Of a stretch of 64,000 nt of DNA, positions 7,437-17,160 are shown in pieces. The position numbers and the translations under genes were made by a program. The DNA lies in the NCBI GenBank assembly GCA_030445865.1, contig JASUSV010000003.1:1-64000 (forward strand). The letters run 5' to 3'. Source of the stretch: Clostridia bacterium. Lineage in GTDB: Bacteria; Bacillota; DSM-521; Neomoorellales; Neomoorellaceae. Below the pieces are notes generated by a model, which searched no databases, had not been told where the DNA came from, and was given only the letters and a program-made list of their open reading frames with translations. Position 1 is the first letter of the stretch. Each line of letters opens with the position of its first letter.

Positions 7437-9218
7437 TTGCGTTTTCCCGGCATTTTTAAAGGAGGTAAAAACGGGGGAGAGTTAAAAAAAGAAGAAAAGA
7501 GGAGGGCGCCAAAAGCAATTTCATGGTGGGGGAGAAGGCGCCTCAGAACAAAGTTAATCATAGGGTTTTTAGTTATTATCGCTATTTTCGTTGGAGCAGT
7601 AATAAATATAAACCTTGAGTTACAAAAAGTTCAAAAAGCGGTACAAAAAGTAGAAGAGAGTCATAACCGTATGAGTCTCATTAACCAGCTTTCGAGTCAA
7701 GTCTGGCTGTGTTACCGCCTTGCAGTCGATTACATCGTTCAGGGTAATCCCATGACCATCGATGAATTTGAAAAAGGGTTTAGGGCTTTTCAAGATACAT
7801 ATCAACAATTGGCAAACAGTAAAATTCATGAAGATGAGAAGGTTTTCTTAGAAGGCGTCAATAAAACTATGACTATTTTCCATGAACGCTTTGTCAACGA
7901 CATAGTACCCATGAGAAAAAGTGGCCAAATTTATGACTTATTCTTACCGGTTTACCAGATGGGTTCGGCTGCCGATAGCACCCAGGGTTTGGCCCAGGAG
8001 TTGGCGCGGAAGATCGATGCCAGGCGCATGGATGATATGGAGACTTTACATAACAGCATGGATGCAGTCTTAAGGTTGCTTTATACCAGCCTGGGTATAA
8101 CTTTGCTTGTGGCGTTGATAATCTCCCTGCTCTTCAGCAGGATGGTTACCCGGCCTATAGCTCAGATGGCCGCCTATGCCGGGCAGGTTGCCGCCGGCAA
8201 TCTAAGCGGCGAGGCTTTAAAAGTCGCCTCGGACGATGAAATAGGCCGGTTGAGCATGGCATTTAATGAAATGGTAGTCGGCCTGCGCCAGTTAATCGGC
8301 CTGGTGCACGAAATGACAGGCAATGTGAGCGCTGCCAGCCAGCAACTCGCTTCTATGTCGGAAGAATTGGGCGAGACGGCCCGTCAGGTAGCGGCGACGG
8401 CCCAGGAAATGGCCCAGGGGGCCGAGCACCAGGCTCAGCAGGTGAGCGAGACGGCCATGGCCATCGAAAAACAGACAGACCGGGTTGAGAAAGTGTACAC
8501 CAATGCCGAGGAGATGGCCCGCGCCTCTGACGAGGCATCCAAACTGGCGGCCGAAGGGGCGGAGTCGGTGAGCGCTGCCGTAAAACAGATGGGCGCCATT
8601 GCGGAGCGGATGGACGTCATTGCCAGGACAGTGCAGGAGCTCGGAAACCGCTCCCAGCAGATCGGCCAGATCGTCAGCGTCATTTCCAGCATTGCCGAGC
8701 AGACAAATTTGCTGGCTTTAAACGCCGCCATCGAGGCCGCCCGCGCCGGTGAGCAGGGGCGCGGCTTTGCAGTAGTGGCGGAGGAAGTGCGTAAGCTGGC
8801 CGAGCAGTCGGCTAAAGCGACGGAGCAGATTACGGGGCTGGTTAAGGAGATCCAGCGGGAAACGGAAAGAGTAGTTGCCAGCATTAGCGAAGGTACGCGG
8901 GATGTCCGGCAGGGTACAGAAGTTGTCGGCCATATGGGACAATCTTTTGAAGCTATTGACCGCGCGGTGAAAGAGTTGACTTTGAAGATTAAACAGGTAG
9001 CCGCCCAGGCAGAGGAAATGGCTGCCGGCGCTCGGCAGATTAAGCGGACGGCAGAAAACCTGGCTGCCAGCACCGAAGAGGCAGCTGCCGGTACGGAAGA
9101 AGTGTCGGCCTCGGCCCAGCAGCAGACGGCGGCGGTAGAGCAAATAGCCGCGGCGGCGCAAAAGCTGGCCACAGCAGCGACCGGTCTGCAGCAGGCTGTG
9201 AGCCGGTTTCAGTTATGA
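7437..9218 (+). CDS. Methyl-accepting chemotaxis protein
   Basis: 593 residues from a TTG start preceded by AAGGAGGAGAG. Topology: a basic N-terminus, TM1 near residues 40-60, an extracellular four-helix-type sensor of about 150 residues, TM2 near residues 213-235, a HAMP domain ([20 protein letters not shown]), then a long methyl-accepting coiled coil. The conserved hairpin tip contains [20 protein letters not shown]. The sensor half (7560-7960) is clearly more AT-rich than the signalling half, as expected for a variable ligand domain. Ligand unknown. It sits under the c-di-GMP riboswitch and upstream of cheW-cheA-cheB. Confidence 0.95.
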   Translation: MRFPGIFKGGKNGGELKKEEKRRAPKAISWWGRRRLRTKLIIGFLVIIAIFVGAVININLELQKVQKAVQKVEESHNRMSLINQLSSQVWLCYRLAVDYIVQGNPMTIDEFEKGFRAFQDTYQQLANSKIHEDEKVFLEGVNKTMTIFHERFVNDIVPMRKSGQIYDLFLPVYQMGSAADSTQGLAQELARKIDARRMDDMETLHNSMDAVLRLLYTSLGITLLVALIISLLFSRMVTRPIAQMAAYAGQVAAGNLSGEALKVASDDEIGRLSMAFNEMVVGLRQLIGLVHEMTGNVSAASQQLASMSEELGETARQVAATAQEMAQGAEHQAQQVSETAMAIEKQTDRVEKVYTNAEEMARASDEASKLAAEGAESVSAAVKQMGAIAERMDVIARTVQELGNRSQQIGQIVSVISSIAEQTNLLALNAAIEAARAGEQGRGFAVVAEEVRKLAEQSAKATEQITGLVKEIQRETERVVASISEGTRDVRQGTEVVGHMGQSFEAIDRAVKELTLKIKQVAAQAEEMAAGARQIKRTAENLAASTEEAAAGTEEVSASAQQQTAAVEQIAAAAQKLATAATGLQQAVSRFQL

Positions 9219-9324
9219 AGAGCCGTCCTGGAAAAGCGTTGTGTTCAAGACCTTGGCAGGGTTTTTGATAGTTATATGGAACTAGAATTAAAAGATCTGC
9301 CTGGAAAGGAGGCTTTCAATAGAA

Positions 9325-9822
9325 ATGGACCGAGAAAAGCGTGGAGCCGGTGAAATCCAGCTGGTGGTATTCCAGCTGGCAGGTGAAACTTACGGTGTAG
9401 ATATAGGCAACGTCCATGAGATTATACGCATGCAGCCCATTACGGATGTACCCCGGGCGCCGGAATTCGTGGAAGGAGTAATAAATTTGCGGGGGCGGAT
9501 TATTCCCGTGATCGACCTCCATAAACGCTTCGGCCTGCCGCCTGCGGAGGAAACGGGCAGCACCCGTATTATGGTAGTAGAGGTTGCCGGCATGACGGTA
9601 GGCATGATCGTGGATTCCGTTTCCGAGGTGCTGCGCCTGCCGGCAGAAAATATTGAGCCCCCGCCGCCTATGATCAGCGGTGTTGATGTAGCTTATCTCC
9701 GGGGCGTGGGCAAGTGGGGCGAAAAGCTCATTATCCTCCTGGATCTAAACCGGGTGCTTAAAGAGAGCGAGCAGCGCCAACTCAAAGAAGGGGAGCCGCT
9801 TGCCGAGGTGGCAGGGGCATGA
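9325..9822 (+). CDS. cheW: Chemotaxis coupling protein CheW
   Basis: 165 residues, a single CheW domain that links receptors to the CheA kinase. Typical segments include LVVFQLAGETYGVDI, VINLRGRIIPVIDL and VGMIVDSVSEVL. The ATG is preceded by AAGGAGG about 10 nt upstream. Its 3' end overlaps the cheA start by 4 bp (ATGA), which indicates translational coupling. Confidence 0.96.
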   Translation: MDREKRGAGEIQLVVFQLAGETYGVDIGNVHEIIRMQPITDVPRAPEFVEGVINLRGRIIPVIDLHKRFGLPPAEETGSTRIMVVEVAGMTVGMIVDSVSEVLRLPAENIEPPPPMISGVDVAYLRGVGKWGEKLIILLDLNRVLKESEQRQLKEGEPLAEVAGA

Positions 9823-11876
9823 GCGATTTCGACGTTTCGCAGTACCTGGGCATTTTTCTTGACGAGGCCGAAGAGCAGCTTCAGCAACTCGACGAGGCTA
9901 TTATCTTGCTAGAACAGAACCGGCAAGATGGGGAACTTCTAAACAAAATATTCCGGGTGGCCCATACCCTTAAAGGCTCTTCGGCTTCCATGGGCTTTGA
10001 AAAAATGGCCACCTTGACCCACCGTATGGAAAGCGTTCTCGATGCTTTGCGGCAGCGCCGTTTAACCGTCTCACGGGAGATTATCGACCTGCTTTTGGCC
10101 TGCCTTGATACTTTACAGGCGTTGAAAAATGAGGTAGCCGGCGGCGGCGAGGGGCAGGTAGAGATAGCCCCCCTTGTTGCCCGGCTGGAGGCTATTTTAG
10201 ATGAGGGGCGGTTACCGCAAGAAACCGGGGCGGCGGCTCCCCGGGAAAAGCTGGAGCTGAACGACATAGAGCAAAATGTGATACGGGCGGCGGAGGTAAA
10301 GGGATACCGCGCTTACCAGATCGACGTTACTTTAGAGAAGGACTGTCAAATGAAGGGCGCCCGGGCCTTTCTGGTCTTTAATAATTTAAAGGATTTAGGT
10401 GAAGTAATAAAGAGCGTACCCCACACGCAGGAACTGGAGGCGGAAAAATTCGAAGACAGCTTCCAGTTGATATTTGTCAGCCGGGAAGACGCCGATACCC
10501 TGGCGAACGTAATTAAGTCCATCTCGGAAATCAAGGAAGTGGTTGTACGGCCGGTGATACTGGATGAAGATGCCGGAGGGCAGGAAGCGCCATGCGCTGC
10601 TGCCGCCCCGCTGGCTTCGCCCGCGGCTGTCAAAACGGCGAAAAAAGACGAGATCGAGCAGCGGCGCCTTGGGCAGACGGTACGCGTGGACGTGCAGCGC
10701 CTGGAGCGCCTAATGAATCTTGTAGGCGAACTGGTTATCGATCGCACGCGCCTGGCCGAAGTGGGTAACGGCCTTAAGAGCCGGTTGGGAGACGACGACC
10801 TGGTGGAGACTCTGGAAGAAGTATCCATGCACATCGGCCGCATTACTTCCGACCTGCAAGAAGAAATAATGAAGGCGCGCATGTTCCCCATCGATCAGGT
10901 TTTTAACCGCTTCCCGCGCATGGTGAGGGACCTGGCCCAGCGGGCCGGCAAGGAAATAGATTTTATCATCGAGGGCCGGGAAACGGAATTGGACCGGACG
11001 GTTATCGAGGAAATTGGAGACCCCTTGATCCACCTTTTGCGCAACGCCATCGACCACGGAATCGAGCCGCCGGAAAGAAGGCTCCAGGCGGGTAAACCCC
11101 GGCAGGGCAGGGTAATTTTAAAGGCCTTCCACCAGGAAAACCAGATCGTCATCATTGTTGAAGACGACGGTGTCGGAATGGACGTCGAAGTCATCCGCCG
11201 TAAGGCCGTAGAAAGAGGGCTGGTGGCCCAGGAAGTGGCTTCCCGCCTGAGCCCGCGCGAGGTGCTCAATTTCATTTTCTTGCCCGGCTTTTCTACCTCT
11301 GATAGGGTTACCGACGTTTCCGGTAGAGGCGTGGGTATGGATATCGTCCGCGCCCACCTGGAAAAGATTAACGGCACCATCGACATTCAGACGGCTCCCG
11401 GAAAAGGCACCCGTTTTACCATCAGGCTGCCTTTGACCCTGGCCATCAGCCGTTCTCTTCTGGTTTATCTCGCCGGACGTATTTATGCTTTCCCCCTGGC
11501 CAATGTAATGGAGATTTTAACCGTGGAGCGCAAAGACGTGCAGTTTGTGCGCGGGCAGGAAGTCACCCTGGTGCGCGGGCGCGTTCTGCCCCTGTTCCAC
11601 CTTGACGCGATTTTAAATTTGAAGCAGCGCGTTAACAGGGAAGGCCGTTACCAGGTGGTAGTTGTAGGGCTGGCCGAAAAACAGGTTGGCTTTATTGTGG
11701 ATGATCTCCTGGGCGAGCAAGAAATCGTTATAAAATCCCTGGGCGATTTTATCGGGAAAATCCCCGGCCTGGCAGGAGCCACCATTATGGGCGACGGCCG
11801 CGTAGCCTTGATTTTAGACGTACGCAGCCTGGTTGACCAGTTGGGAGTTGAGGCCGGCCGTGAACTGGCCAGTTAA
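9819..11876 (+). CDS. cheA: Chemotaxis histidine kinase CheA
   Basis: 685 residues with the full P1-P5 layout. P1 is a histidine phosphotransfer domain with His49 in VAHTLKGSS. The P2-like CheY-docking region spans about residues 150-250. P3 (dimerisation) begins near VDVQRLERLMNLVGELV. P4 is an HATPase with HLLRNAIDHGIE, EDDGVGMD and GRGVGMDIV. P5 is a CheW-like domain at the C-terminus. It autophosphorylates and passes phosphate to CheY and CheB. It overlaps cheW by 4 bp, and its 3' end overlaps cheB. Confidence 0.97.
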   Translation: MSDFDVSQYLGIFLDEAEEQLQQLDEAIILLEQNRQDGELLNKIFRVAHTLKGSSASMGFEKMATLTHRMESVLDALRQRRLTVSREIIDLLLACLDTLQALKNEVAGGGEGQVEIAPLVARLEAILDEGRLPQETGAAAPREKLELNDIEQNVIRAAEVKGYRAYQIDVTLEKDCQMKGARAFLVFNNLKDLGEVIKSVPHTQELEAEKFEDSFQLIFVSREDADTLANVIKSISEIKEVVVRPVILDEDAGGQEAPCAAAAPLASPAAVKTAKKDEIEQRRLGQTVRVDVQRLERLMNLVGELVIDRTRLAEVGNGLKSRLGDDDLVETLEEVSMHIGRITSDLQEEIMKARMFPIDQVFNRFPRMVRDLAQRAGKEIDFIIEGRETELDRTVIEEIGDPLIHLLRNAIDHGIEPPERRLQAGKPRQGRVILKAFHQENQIVIIVEDDGVGMDVEVIRRKAVERGLVAQEVASRLSPREVLNFIFLPGFSTSDRVTDVSGRGVGMDIVRAHLEKINGTIDIQTAPGKGTRFTIRLPLTLAISRSLLVYLAGRIYAFPLANVMEILTVERKDVQFVRGQEVTLVRGRVLPLFHLDAILNLKQRVNREGRYQVVVVGLAEKQVGFIVDDLLGEQEIVIKSLGDFIGKIPGLAGATIMGDGRVALILDVRSLVDQLGVEAGRELAS

Positions 11877-12912
11877 AGTCTTTGTCGTCGACGATTCGGC
11901 CTTCATGCGCCGGCTCATTACCGAGATTTTAAAAACCGATCCCGATTTGCAGGTAGTAGGTTACGCCCGTAACGGCGAGGAAGCTCTAGAAAAAATTCCC
12001 CGCCTCCGGCCCCAGGTCGTCACCTTGGATGTAGAGATGCCGGGCATGGACGGCCTGGCCACGTTGCAGGCGTTAATGGCACATCACCCTGTGCCGGTAG
12101 TCATGCTTTCCGCCCTGACTACCGCCGAAGCCGAGGCGACCATAAAGGCGCTGGAGTTGGGGGCGGTAGATTTTGTGCCCAAGCCGGCCCGGCGGGAAGA
12201 TATGAACGAACTGGCCAGAATTTTGCCGGAAAAAGTGAAGGCTGCCGCCCTGGTGCCGGTGGCACGGCTGTGTCAGGGTCAACCTTGCAGCGGATCTATC
12301 CCGGCATCTTTTATTTCTACCCGCCCTGGCCGGGTGGAAATTGTAGGAATCGGCACTTCCACAGGCGGGCCGTCGGCCCTGCAGCGTGTCCTTACCGGTC
12401 TACCCGGAAATTTGCCTGCCGGCGTGGTCATTGTGCAGCATATGCCGCCGGGGTTTACCGGGCCGTTGGCCAGGCGCTTAAACGAGTTGTCCGCCCTGGA
12501 AGTAAGGGAGGCCGGAGAAGGCGACGTCGTGCGGCCCGGCCTGGCCCTGATAGCGCCGGCCGGCAGGCAGATGCTCCTGGAGCGGCGGGCCGGCAGAGTA
12601 GAGGTGCGGCTGGCGGATGAAGGGGGTGTGCCTACGCCTTTTAAACCCTCGGTAGATGTGCTGTTTCTTTCGGTAGCCCGGGAATATGGCGCCGGCAGTT
12701 TGGGGGTCATTTTAACGGGCATGGGCAACGACGGCGTGCGGGGGCTTAAAGCCATCAAAGGCCGGGGCGGTCAGGTTCTGGCCCAGGACGAAGCCTCGAG
12801 CATCGTTTACGGCATGCCCAGAGCGGCGGTCGAGGCAGGCGTAGTTGATAAGATCGTGCCTCTTTCTCAAATGGCAAGCGAAATCGTGGCCGCCGTCGGC
12901 CGGGGTTCTTAG
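11860..12912 (+). CDS. cheB: Chemotaxis protein-glutamate methylesterase CheB
   Basis: About 350 residues. The N-terminal receiver domain has the phospho-acceptor Asp57 in TLDVEMPGMDG. The C-terminal methylesterase domain carries GTSTGGPSAL (catalytic Ser), VQHMPPGFT (His) and GMGNDGVRG (Asp). It removes methyl groups from, and deamidates, MCPs. The GTG at 11860 lies inside the end of cheA behind a GAGG-like site. An in-frame TTG at 11833 is a weaker alternative. Its counterpart CheR is far downstream, near 49 kb. Confidence 0.95.
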   Translation: MNWPVKVFVVDDSAFMRRLITEILKTDPDLQVVGYARNGEEALEKIPRLRPQVVTLDVEMPGMDGLATLQALMAHHPVPVVMLSALTTAEAEATIKALELGAVDFVPKPARREDMNELARILPEKVKAAALVPVARLCQGQPCSGSIPASFISTRPGRVEIVGIGTSTGGPSALQRVLTGLPGNLPAGVVIVQHMPPGFTGPLARRLNELSALEVREAGEGDVVRPGLALIAPAGRQMLLERRAGRVEVRLADEGGVPTPFKPSVDVLFLSVAREYGAGSLGVILTGMGNDGVRGLKAIKGRGGQVLAQDEASSIVYGMPRAAVEAGVVDKIVPLSQMASEIVAAVGRGS

Positions 12913-12929
12913 CTTTATGGGTGCGGGCG

Positions 12930-12956
12930 TTAAGTTTTCCTAACCCCTGCCGATTA
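12930..12956 (+). promoter_or_regulatory. Sigma-28 (SigD) promoter of flgM-flgN-flgK-flgL
   Basis: TTAA (12930-12933), a 15-bp spacer, then GCCGATTA (12949-12956), close to the sigma-28 consensus TAAA-N15-GCCGATAA. It lies 38 bp before the flgM start, the expected location for a late-class flagellar operon. Confidence 0.7.
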
Positions 12957-12993
12957 AGTATCTTAAGAAGGAAAACCCGGAGGTGGGCTGACT

Positions 12994-13284
12994 TTGAAGA
13001 TCGAAGGCCGGGGGCCTGTCTTCCTAGAAAAACTCCTGGCGACTTACGAATCTCAGAAAAAGCATACCCAGGCAGCCAGAAAGGAACATGGCGACGCGGT
13101 GGAGATTTCGGACCTGGCCCGCAGCGTCCCGGAATTAGCCCGCCTGGCTGTGGCGTTGCCGGAGGTCCGTGAAGATAAAGTGAGGGCTATAAAGCAGCAG
13201 CTTCAAGAAGGCACCTACCGGGTTTCCCTGGACGAATTGGTAGACGGCATATTAAAGGAGTTGCAGGCATGTCGCAGGTCTTAG
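12994..13284 (+). CDS. flgM: Anti-sigma-28 factor FlgM
   Basis: 96 residues from a TTG preceded by CGGAGGTGGG. The C-terminal half has the FlgM signature: VEISDLARSV, then ALPEVREDKVRAIKQQL and GTYRVS. This helical segment binds the flagellar sigma factor until the hook is complete and FlgM is exported. It overlaps flgN by 16 bp. Its target SigD is encoded in this window at 44.7 kb. Confidence 0.93.
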   Translation: MKIEGRGPVFLEKLLATYESQKKHTQAARKEHGDAVEISDLARSVPELARLAVALPEVREDKVRAIKQQLQEGTYRVSLDELVDGILKELQACRRS

Positions 13285-13679
13285 CCGAAGTTTTAGACGC
13301 CGAACTGGAGCTGGTGCGCGACCTGATTGCCGCCTGCCGCGAGGAACAGCAGGCCTTACGCCGGGACGATTTAAATAGGCTGATTACGGCGGTGGAAATT
13401 AAGAAGAAACTGGCGGTGGAACTGGCTGCCGTAGAAAAACGCCGTTTAGAGGCCCAGGCTGAACTTGGTGCGGGGGCCGAAATTGCCGGAAGAACCGGAA
13501 CAGGTCTGGCTGAAAAAAAAGCCGACCTGGTAAAAGCGCTGCGGGAATTGAAGGAAATAAACAGCACCAATGAGCTTTTGATCCGCCAGTCTCTGGCTTA
13601 TGCCCGCCGGATGCTGGCCTTGCTTTTGCCGGACGGGGGCCGGGAGGCGGGAGAGGTGCTTTTTAGCCGGACCGTGTAG
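13269..13679 (+). CDS. flgN: FlgN-family flagellar export chaperone
   Basis: 136 residues, predicted almost entirely helical, with heptad-like runs such as ELELVRDLIAACREEQQAL and a C-terminal SLAYARRMLALLL segment. Its position between flgM and flgK matches FlgN, the chaperone that holds the hook-filament junction proteins FlgK and FlgL. Sequence identity in this family is low, so the call rests on helical content and gene order. Confidence 0.85.
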   Translation: MSQVLAEVLDAELELVRDLIAACREEQQALRRDDLNRLITAVEIKKKLAVELAAVEKRRLEAQAELGAGAEIAGRTGTGLAEKKADLVKALRELKEINSTNELLIRQSLAYARRMLALLLPDGGREAGEVLFSRTV

Positions 13680-13703
13680 ATTTAACGAGATGGGGTGGCA
13701 TTT

Positions 13704-15209
13704 TTGCCGGGTACTTTTTTTGGTATAAATACAGCCCTGCGAGGGTTACTGACTCATCAAAAAGCACTGGAGACGACGGCGCATAACATCGCCAACGCCA
13801 ATACGCCGGGTTACACCCGCCAGCAGGTGATCATGGCGGCCACGCCGGCCTATCCCGTACCGGCCATGAGCCGTCCCGGCGGCCAGGGCTGGCAGGTGGG
13901 TACTGGCGTAGACGCTCAGGAAGTGCGACGCATACGGGATGAGTTCCTGGATAAGCAGATTTGGCATGAAAGCCATACCCTGGGGGCCTGGGAGCGGCGC
14001 CGTGACGTCCTCCAGGAGATCGAAGTGGTTTTCGCCGAGCCTTCCGATACGGGCTTGAGCACCCTCATGAGCCAGTTCTGGGCGTCCTGGCAGGAGCTTT
14101 CCAAATACGCGGAAAGCTCGCCGGTGCGTACTACGGTAGTCGAGACAGCCACTGCCCTGGCGGAAGCGTTACGCCATACCTACCAGCAATTGGAAACCAT
14201 ACGCGAAGACATCAATCAAATGATGGAAATAAAAGTAATAGAAATTAATTCCCTGGCCCGGCAAATAGCTGACTTGAACAAGCAGATAGCGGCAATTAAG
14301 GCCGCCGGGGACCAGCCTAACGACCTCATGGACCAGCGGGACAAGCTCCTGGATGAGCTGGCGAAGATCATAGATTTTAGGGTGCAAGAGCAGGGAGATG
14401 GATCGGTTCAGGTTTTTCTGGCCGATTCAAGTGGAAATTATACGATAGATTTAGTAGAGGTTAATACGAATGGAAAATTAGTTAGAAAGCTTGATGTCAA
14501 CCGGGATGGGGATAATAATACGATTATTACCTGGGTAGATAACGATTTAAGCGATGGCATTACAGTTGCAAATGATGCGGTTAATATAACTAATGGTGAA
14601 CTTTACGGTTTGCAGGTAGTCCGCGATGAACAGTTGGCGGTTTTTAAAGCTAATTTAGATACCCTGGCCAATGGGTTGCGGGATCGAGTTAATGTGATAC
14701 ACCAGGCCGGTAAGGATTTGCATGGTAACGACGGCCGGGTATTCTTTACAGGTAACAATGGAGCGGCCGATATTGACGTGAATCCCGCTATTAGAAGTGA
14801 TGTGACGTTAATCGCTGCTGCGGGTACGGCCGGAGGACCGGGCGACGGCAGCAACGCCTTGAGCATCGCCCAGTTGCAGCACGAGCTGCTACAAGAAAGC
14901 GATAGTGATAGCGATGGCTACGTTGATACCCTGGTCACCGGGAGCGGTGGTGTCACCTTCGACGATTACTATAAGAATTTTACTGCCCGCTTGGGCGTAG
15001 CTGCCCATGAGGCCGTACGTATGGTCGAAAACCAGAACGTCCTGGTCCAGCAGCTTACCAACCGGCGCGAATCTATCTCCGGGGTGTCCCTGGATGAAGA
15101 GATGGCCTACATGATCCAGTTCCAGCACGCCTACAATGCGGCTGCCAGAATGATTTCCACCTTCGACGAGATGCTGGACACCATTATCAACCGCATGGCG
15201 GCGCACTAG
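13704..15209 (+). CDS. flgK: Hook-filament junction protein FlgK (HAP1)
   Basis: About 501 residues. The N-terminal motif MPGTFFGINTALRGL leads into AHNIANANTPGYTRQ. The C-terminal motif SLDEEMAYMIQFQHAYNAAARMISTFDEML is the standard rod/hook family helix pair. The TTG at 13704 follows GGGGTGG with a 5-nt gap, and a GTG at 13695 is possible. The central part (about 14400-14620) is visibly AT-richer than both ends, suggesting a variable surface domain. Confidence 0.95.
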   Translation: MPGTFFGINTALRGLLTHQKALETTAHNIANANTPGYTRQQVIMAATPAYPVPAMSRPGGQGWQVGTGVDAQEVRRIRDEFLDKQIWHESHTLGAWERRRDVLQEIEVVFAEPSDTGLSTLMSQFWASWQELSKYAESSPVRTTVVETATALAEALRHTYQQLETIREDINQMMEIKVIEINSLARQIADLNKQIAAIKAAGDQPNDLMDQRDKLLDELAKIIDFRVQEQGDGSVQVFLADSSGNYTIDLVEVNTNGKLVRKLDVNRDGDNNTIITWVDNDLSDGITVANDAVNITNGELYGLQVVRDEQLAVFKANLDTLANGLRDRVNVIHQAGKDLHGNDGRVFFTGNNGAADIDVNPAIRSDVTLIAAAGTAGGPGDGSNALSIAQLQHELLQESDSDSDGYVDTLVTGSGGVTFDDYYKNFTARLGVAAHEAVRMVENQNVLVQQLTNRRESISGVSLDEEMAYMIQFQHAYNAAARMISTFDEMLDTIINRMAAH

Positions 15210-15270
15210 GTGCTCTGCCGAAGGCGGTTTGCCGGAATACCCGGGTTCGTTTTTAAGGAGGAGAACAATT

Positions 15271-16224
15271 TTGCGCGTTACCAACCGCATGTTAGTGGCT
15301 AACGTCCTGCAGAATATCAACCGCAACCTAGAAATCATGAGCAAAACCCAGAAGCAGATGTCGTCGGGCAAAAAGGTGAGCCGCCCTTCCGACGATCCCA
15401 TAGCAGTGGCCCGCATCCTTTCCTTTAAGACGGCTCTGGCGCTGCAGGAGCAGCACAATAAAAACATGGAGGACGCCCGCGGCTGGCTGGACGCCTCCGA
15501 AAGCGCCCTCAACATGGCTACGGCTACCCTGCAGCGGGCGCGGGAGCTGGCCGTCTACGGCGCCAATGGGACCATGTCGAAAGCCTCTATGAAGGCTCTG
15601 GCCGAGGAAGTAGACCAGCTTATTGACGAATTGGTGCATACGGCCAATACTTCTTACGGCGGCCGCTTCCTTTTTGGCGGGAGCCAGACGACCTCGGCGC
15701 CATTTAGGCGGTCCGACTCCCCGGCAAAACCTGTAGACTATAATGGGGATGAACAGAGTCTGGAATGGGAAGTAGCGCCCCAGGTAACCATGAGCGTCAA
15801 CGAAAACGGGCAGAAAGTTTTTATGGCGGTTATCGAAGCTGCTGACGGGCTGGATGTGGATACCGATAACGACGGTACACCGGATAAAAAAAGCATTTTT
15901 AAATTACTTCAGGACCTTCACGATGCTTTGCAGGGCCAGGATGCCTCCAGGATATCCGGCGAGCTTCTAGGCCAGTTCGACCAGGCCATCGATCACCTTC
16001 TGAACATCCGTGCCACCCTGGGCGCCAGGAGCAACCGCCTGGTGATGGCCCAGGAGCGACTTTTTAACGCCAAAATAAGCCTTACGGAAACCATGTCCAA
16101 GCTGGAAGACATCAACCTGGCCGAAACCGTGATGTACTATAAGACTCAGGAAAACGTCTACCAGGCGGCCCTGGCCACGGCGGCTATGGTGATCCAGCCC
16201 AGCCTTATAAATTACTTGAGGTAG
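15271..16224 (+). CDS. flgL: Hook-filament junction protein FlgL (HAP3)
   Basis: About 317 residues, flagellin-like ends. The N-terminus RVTNRMLVANVLQNINRN precedes QMSSGKKVSRPSDDP. The C-terminus has DINLAETVMYYKTQENVYQAAL. The TTG start is chosen because AAGGAGGAG lies 6 nt upstream. An earlier in-frame start would overlap the flgK tail region without an RBS. The gene caps the hook ahead of the flagellin filament. Confidence 0.94.
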   Translation: MRVTNRMLVANVLQNINRNLEIMSKTQKQMSSGKKVSRPSDDPIAVARILSFKTALALQEQHNKNMEDARGWLDASESALNMATATLQRARELAVYGANGTMSKASMKALAEEVDQLIDELVHTANTSYGGRFLFGGSQTTSAPFRRSDSPAKPVDYNGDEQSLEWEVAPQVTMSVNENGQKVFMAVIEAADGLDVDTDNDGTPDKKSIFKLLQDLHDALQGQDASRISGELLGQFDQAIDHLLNIRATLGARSNRLVMAQERLFNAKISLTETMSKLEDINLAETVMYYKTQENVYQAALATAAMVIQPSLINYLR

Positions 16225-16320
16225 GGGCGCGCCGGAAAAATATTGGGTATGGATCGGGATGACCTCTCAGGTTTAACAGCATGTCATTAAAGTAAAGTTG
16301 CGATACGAGGTGATAAAGTT

Positions 16321-16746
16321 TTGCAAGTAAATACATCCCGTTTTGGCGTACTGGAAGTAAACCCGGAAGAACTGTTAACCTTCCCCCACGGCATCCCCGC
16401 CTTTGAACACCTGCGGTCGTTTTTCTTTTGCCCCGTGCCTGAAAACCCGGCCTTTACCTGGCTCCAGGCGGTAGACGACCCCGATGTGGCCTTTCTCCTC
16501 GTTGACCCCTTCCTCTTTTTCCCCGGCTATGAGATTGAGCTTTCAGAGGCAGTCAAAAAGGAGCTAAAAATAAAAGAGCCGCAAGACGTGCTCGTTTTGG
16601 CCACGGTTACCATACCGGACGGAAACCTAAGCCGCATGACGGCCAATCTGGCGGGTCCCCTGGTTATCAACAGAGCCGCCCGCCTGGGCCTGCAACTGAT
16701 CCTCGAAGATAAAAAATATACTACCAAGCACCGCCTGATAGCCTAG
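16321..16746 (+). CDS. fliW: Flagellar assembly factor FliW
   Basis: 141 residues, the whole FliW domain: LTFPHGIPAFE near the N-terminus, then FLLVDPFLFFPGYE and ATVTIPDG. FliW binds both flagellin and CsrA. When flagellin is low, FliW leaves CsrA inhibited, and when flagellin accumulates CsrA is freed to block flagellin mRNA. The TTG start follows GAGGTGA. csrA lies 190 bp downstream, a wider gap than the overlap seen in many Bacilli. Confidence 0.94.
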   Translation: MQVNTSRFGVLEVNPEELLTFPHGIPAFEHLRSFFFCPVPENPAFTWLQAVDDPDVAFLLVDPFLFFPGYEIELSEAVKKELKIKEPQDVLVLATVTIPDGNLSRMTANLAGPLVINRAARLGLQLILEDKKYTTKHRLIA

Positions 16747-16936
16747 TATTTTTAAGGCCCTTTGCCTTAATTAATGCCCGCCTATTTTCCTTATTCCCAT
16801 GGTTGCAAAAGATTTTTATTTATGCCATGTTATATTTAGAAAACCTAAAGGTGGCTCAAGCTTTTCATTTCACCCGCAGGCTTCGGTTAATGGTAGGGAA
16901 CTTAATTTTATAAGGCAAAGGGGATAATGAAGGCAA

Positions 16937-17155
16937 GTGTTGGTATTAACCAGGCGTGTAAATGAGACCATCGTTATCGGTGCCAACATCGAAGTTACCG
17001 TGGTCGGCATCGAAGAAGATAAAGTCCGTCTAGGTATTAAGGCCCCACCTGAGATTAATATTGTACGGCGTGAACTCTTTGAGGCTGTGCGCTCCGAAAA
17101 CAGGGCTGCTGCCCAAAACCCCAGAATACCTTTAGATGGCTTAAAGCGGGGGTGA
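16937..17155 (+). CDS. csrA: Carbon storage/translational regulator CsrA
   Basis: 72 residues, standard size. It opens MLVLTRRVNETIVIG from a GTG start and contains the RNA-binding core EVTVVGIEEDKVRLGIKAP. CsrA dimers bind GGA motifs in hairpin loops and block ribosome access. It lies between fliW and flagellin, and the flagellin leader carries such motifs (18381-18413). Its stop overlaps the next reading frame. Confidence 0.95.
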   Translation: MLVLTRRVNETIVIGANIEVTVVGIEEDKVRLGIKAPPEINIVRRELFEAVRSENRAAAQNPRIPLDGLKRG

Positions 17156-17160
17156 AAATT

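Noticed and set aside
8435-9172. Long minus-strand open frame of about 245 codons inside the MCP gene
   Set aside because: Ser/Ala/Arg-rich composition typical of an antisense shadow of a GC-rich coiled-coil gene, with no family likeness or RBS.
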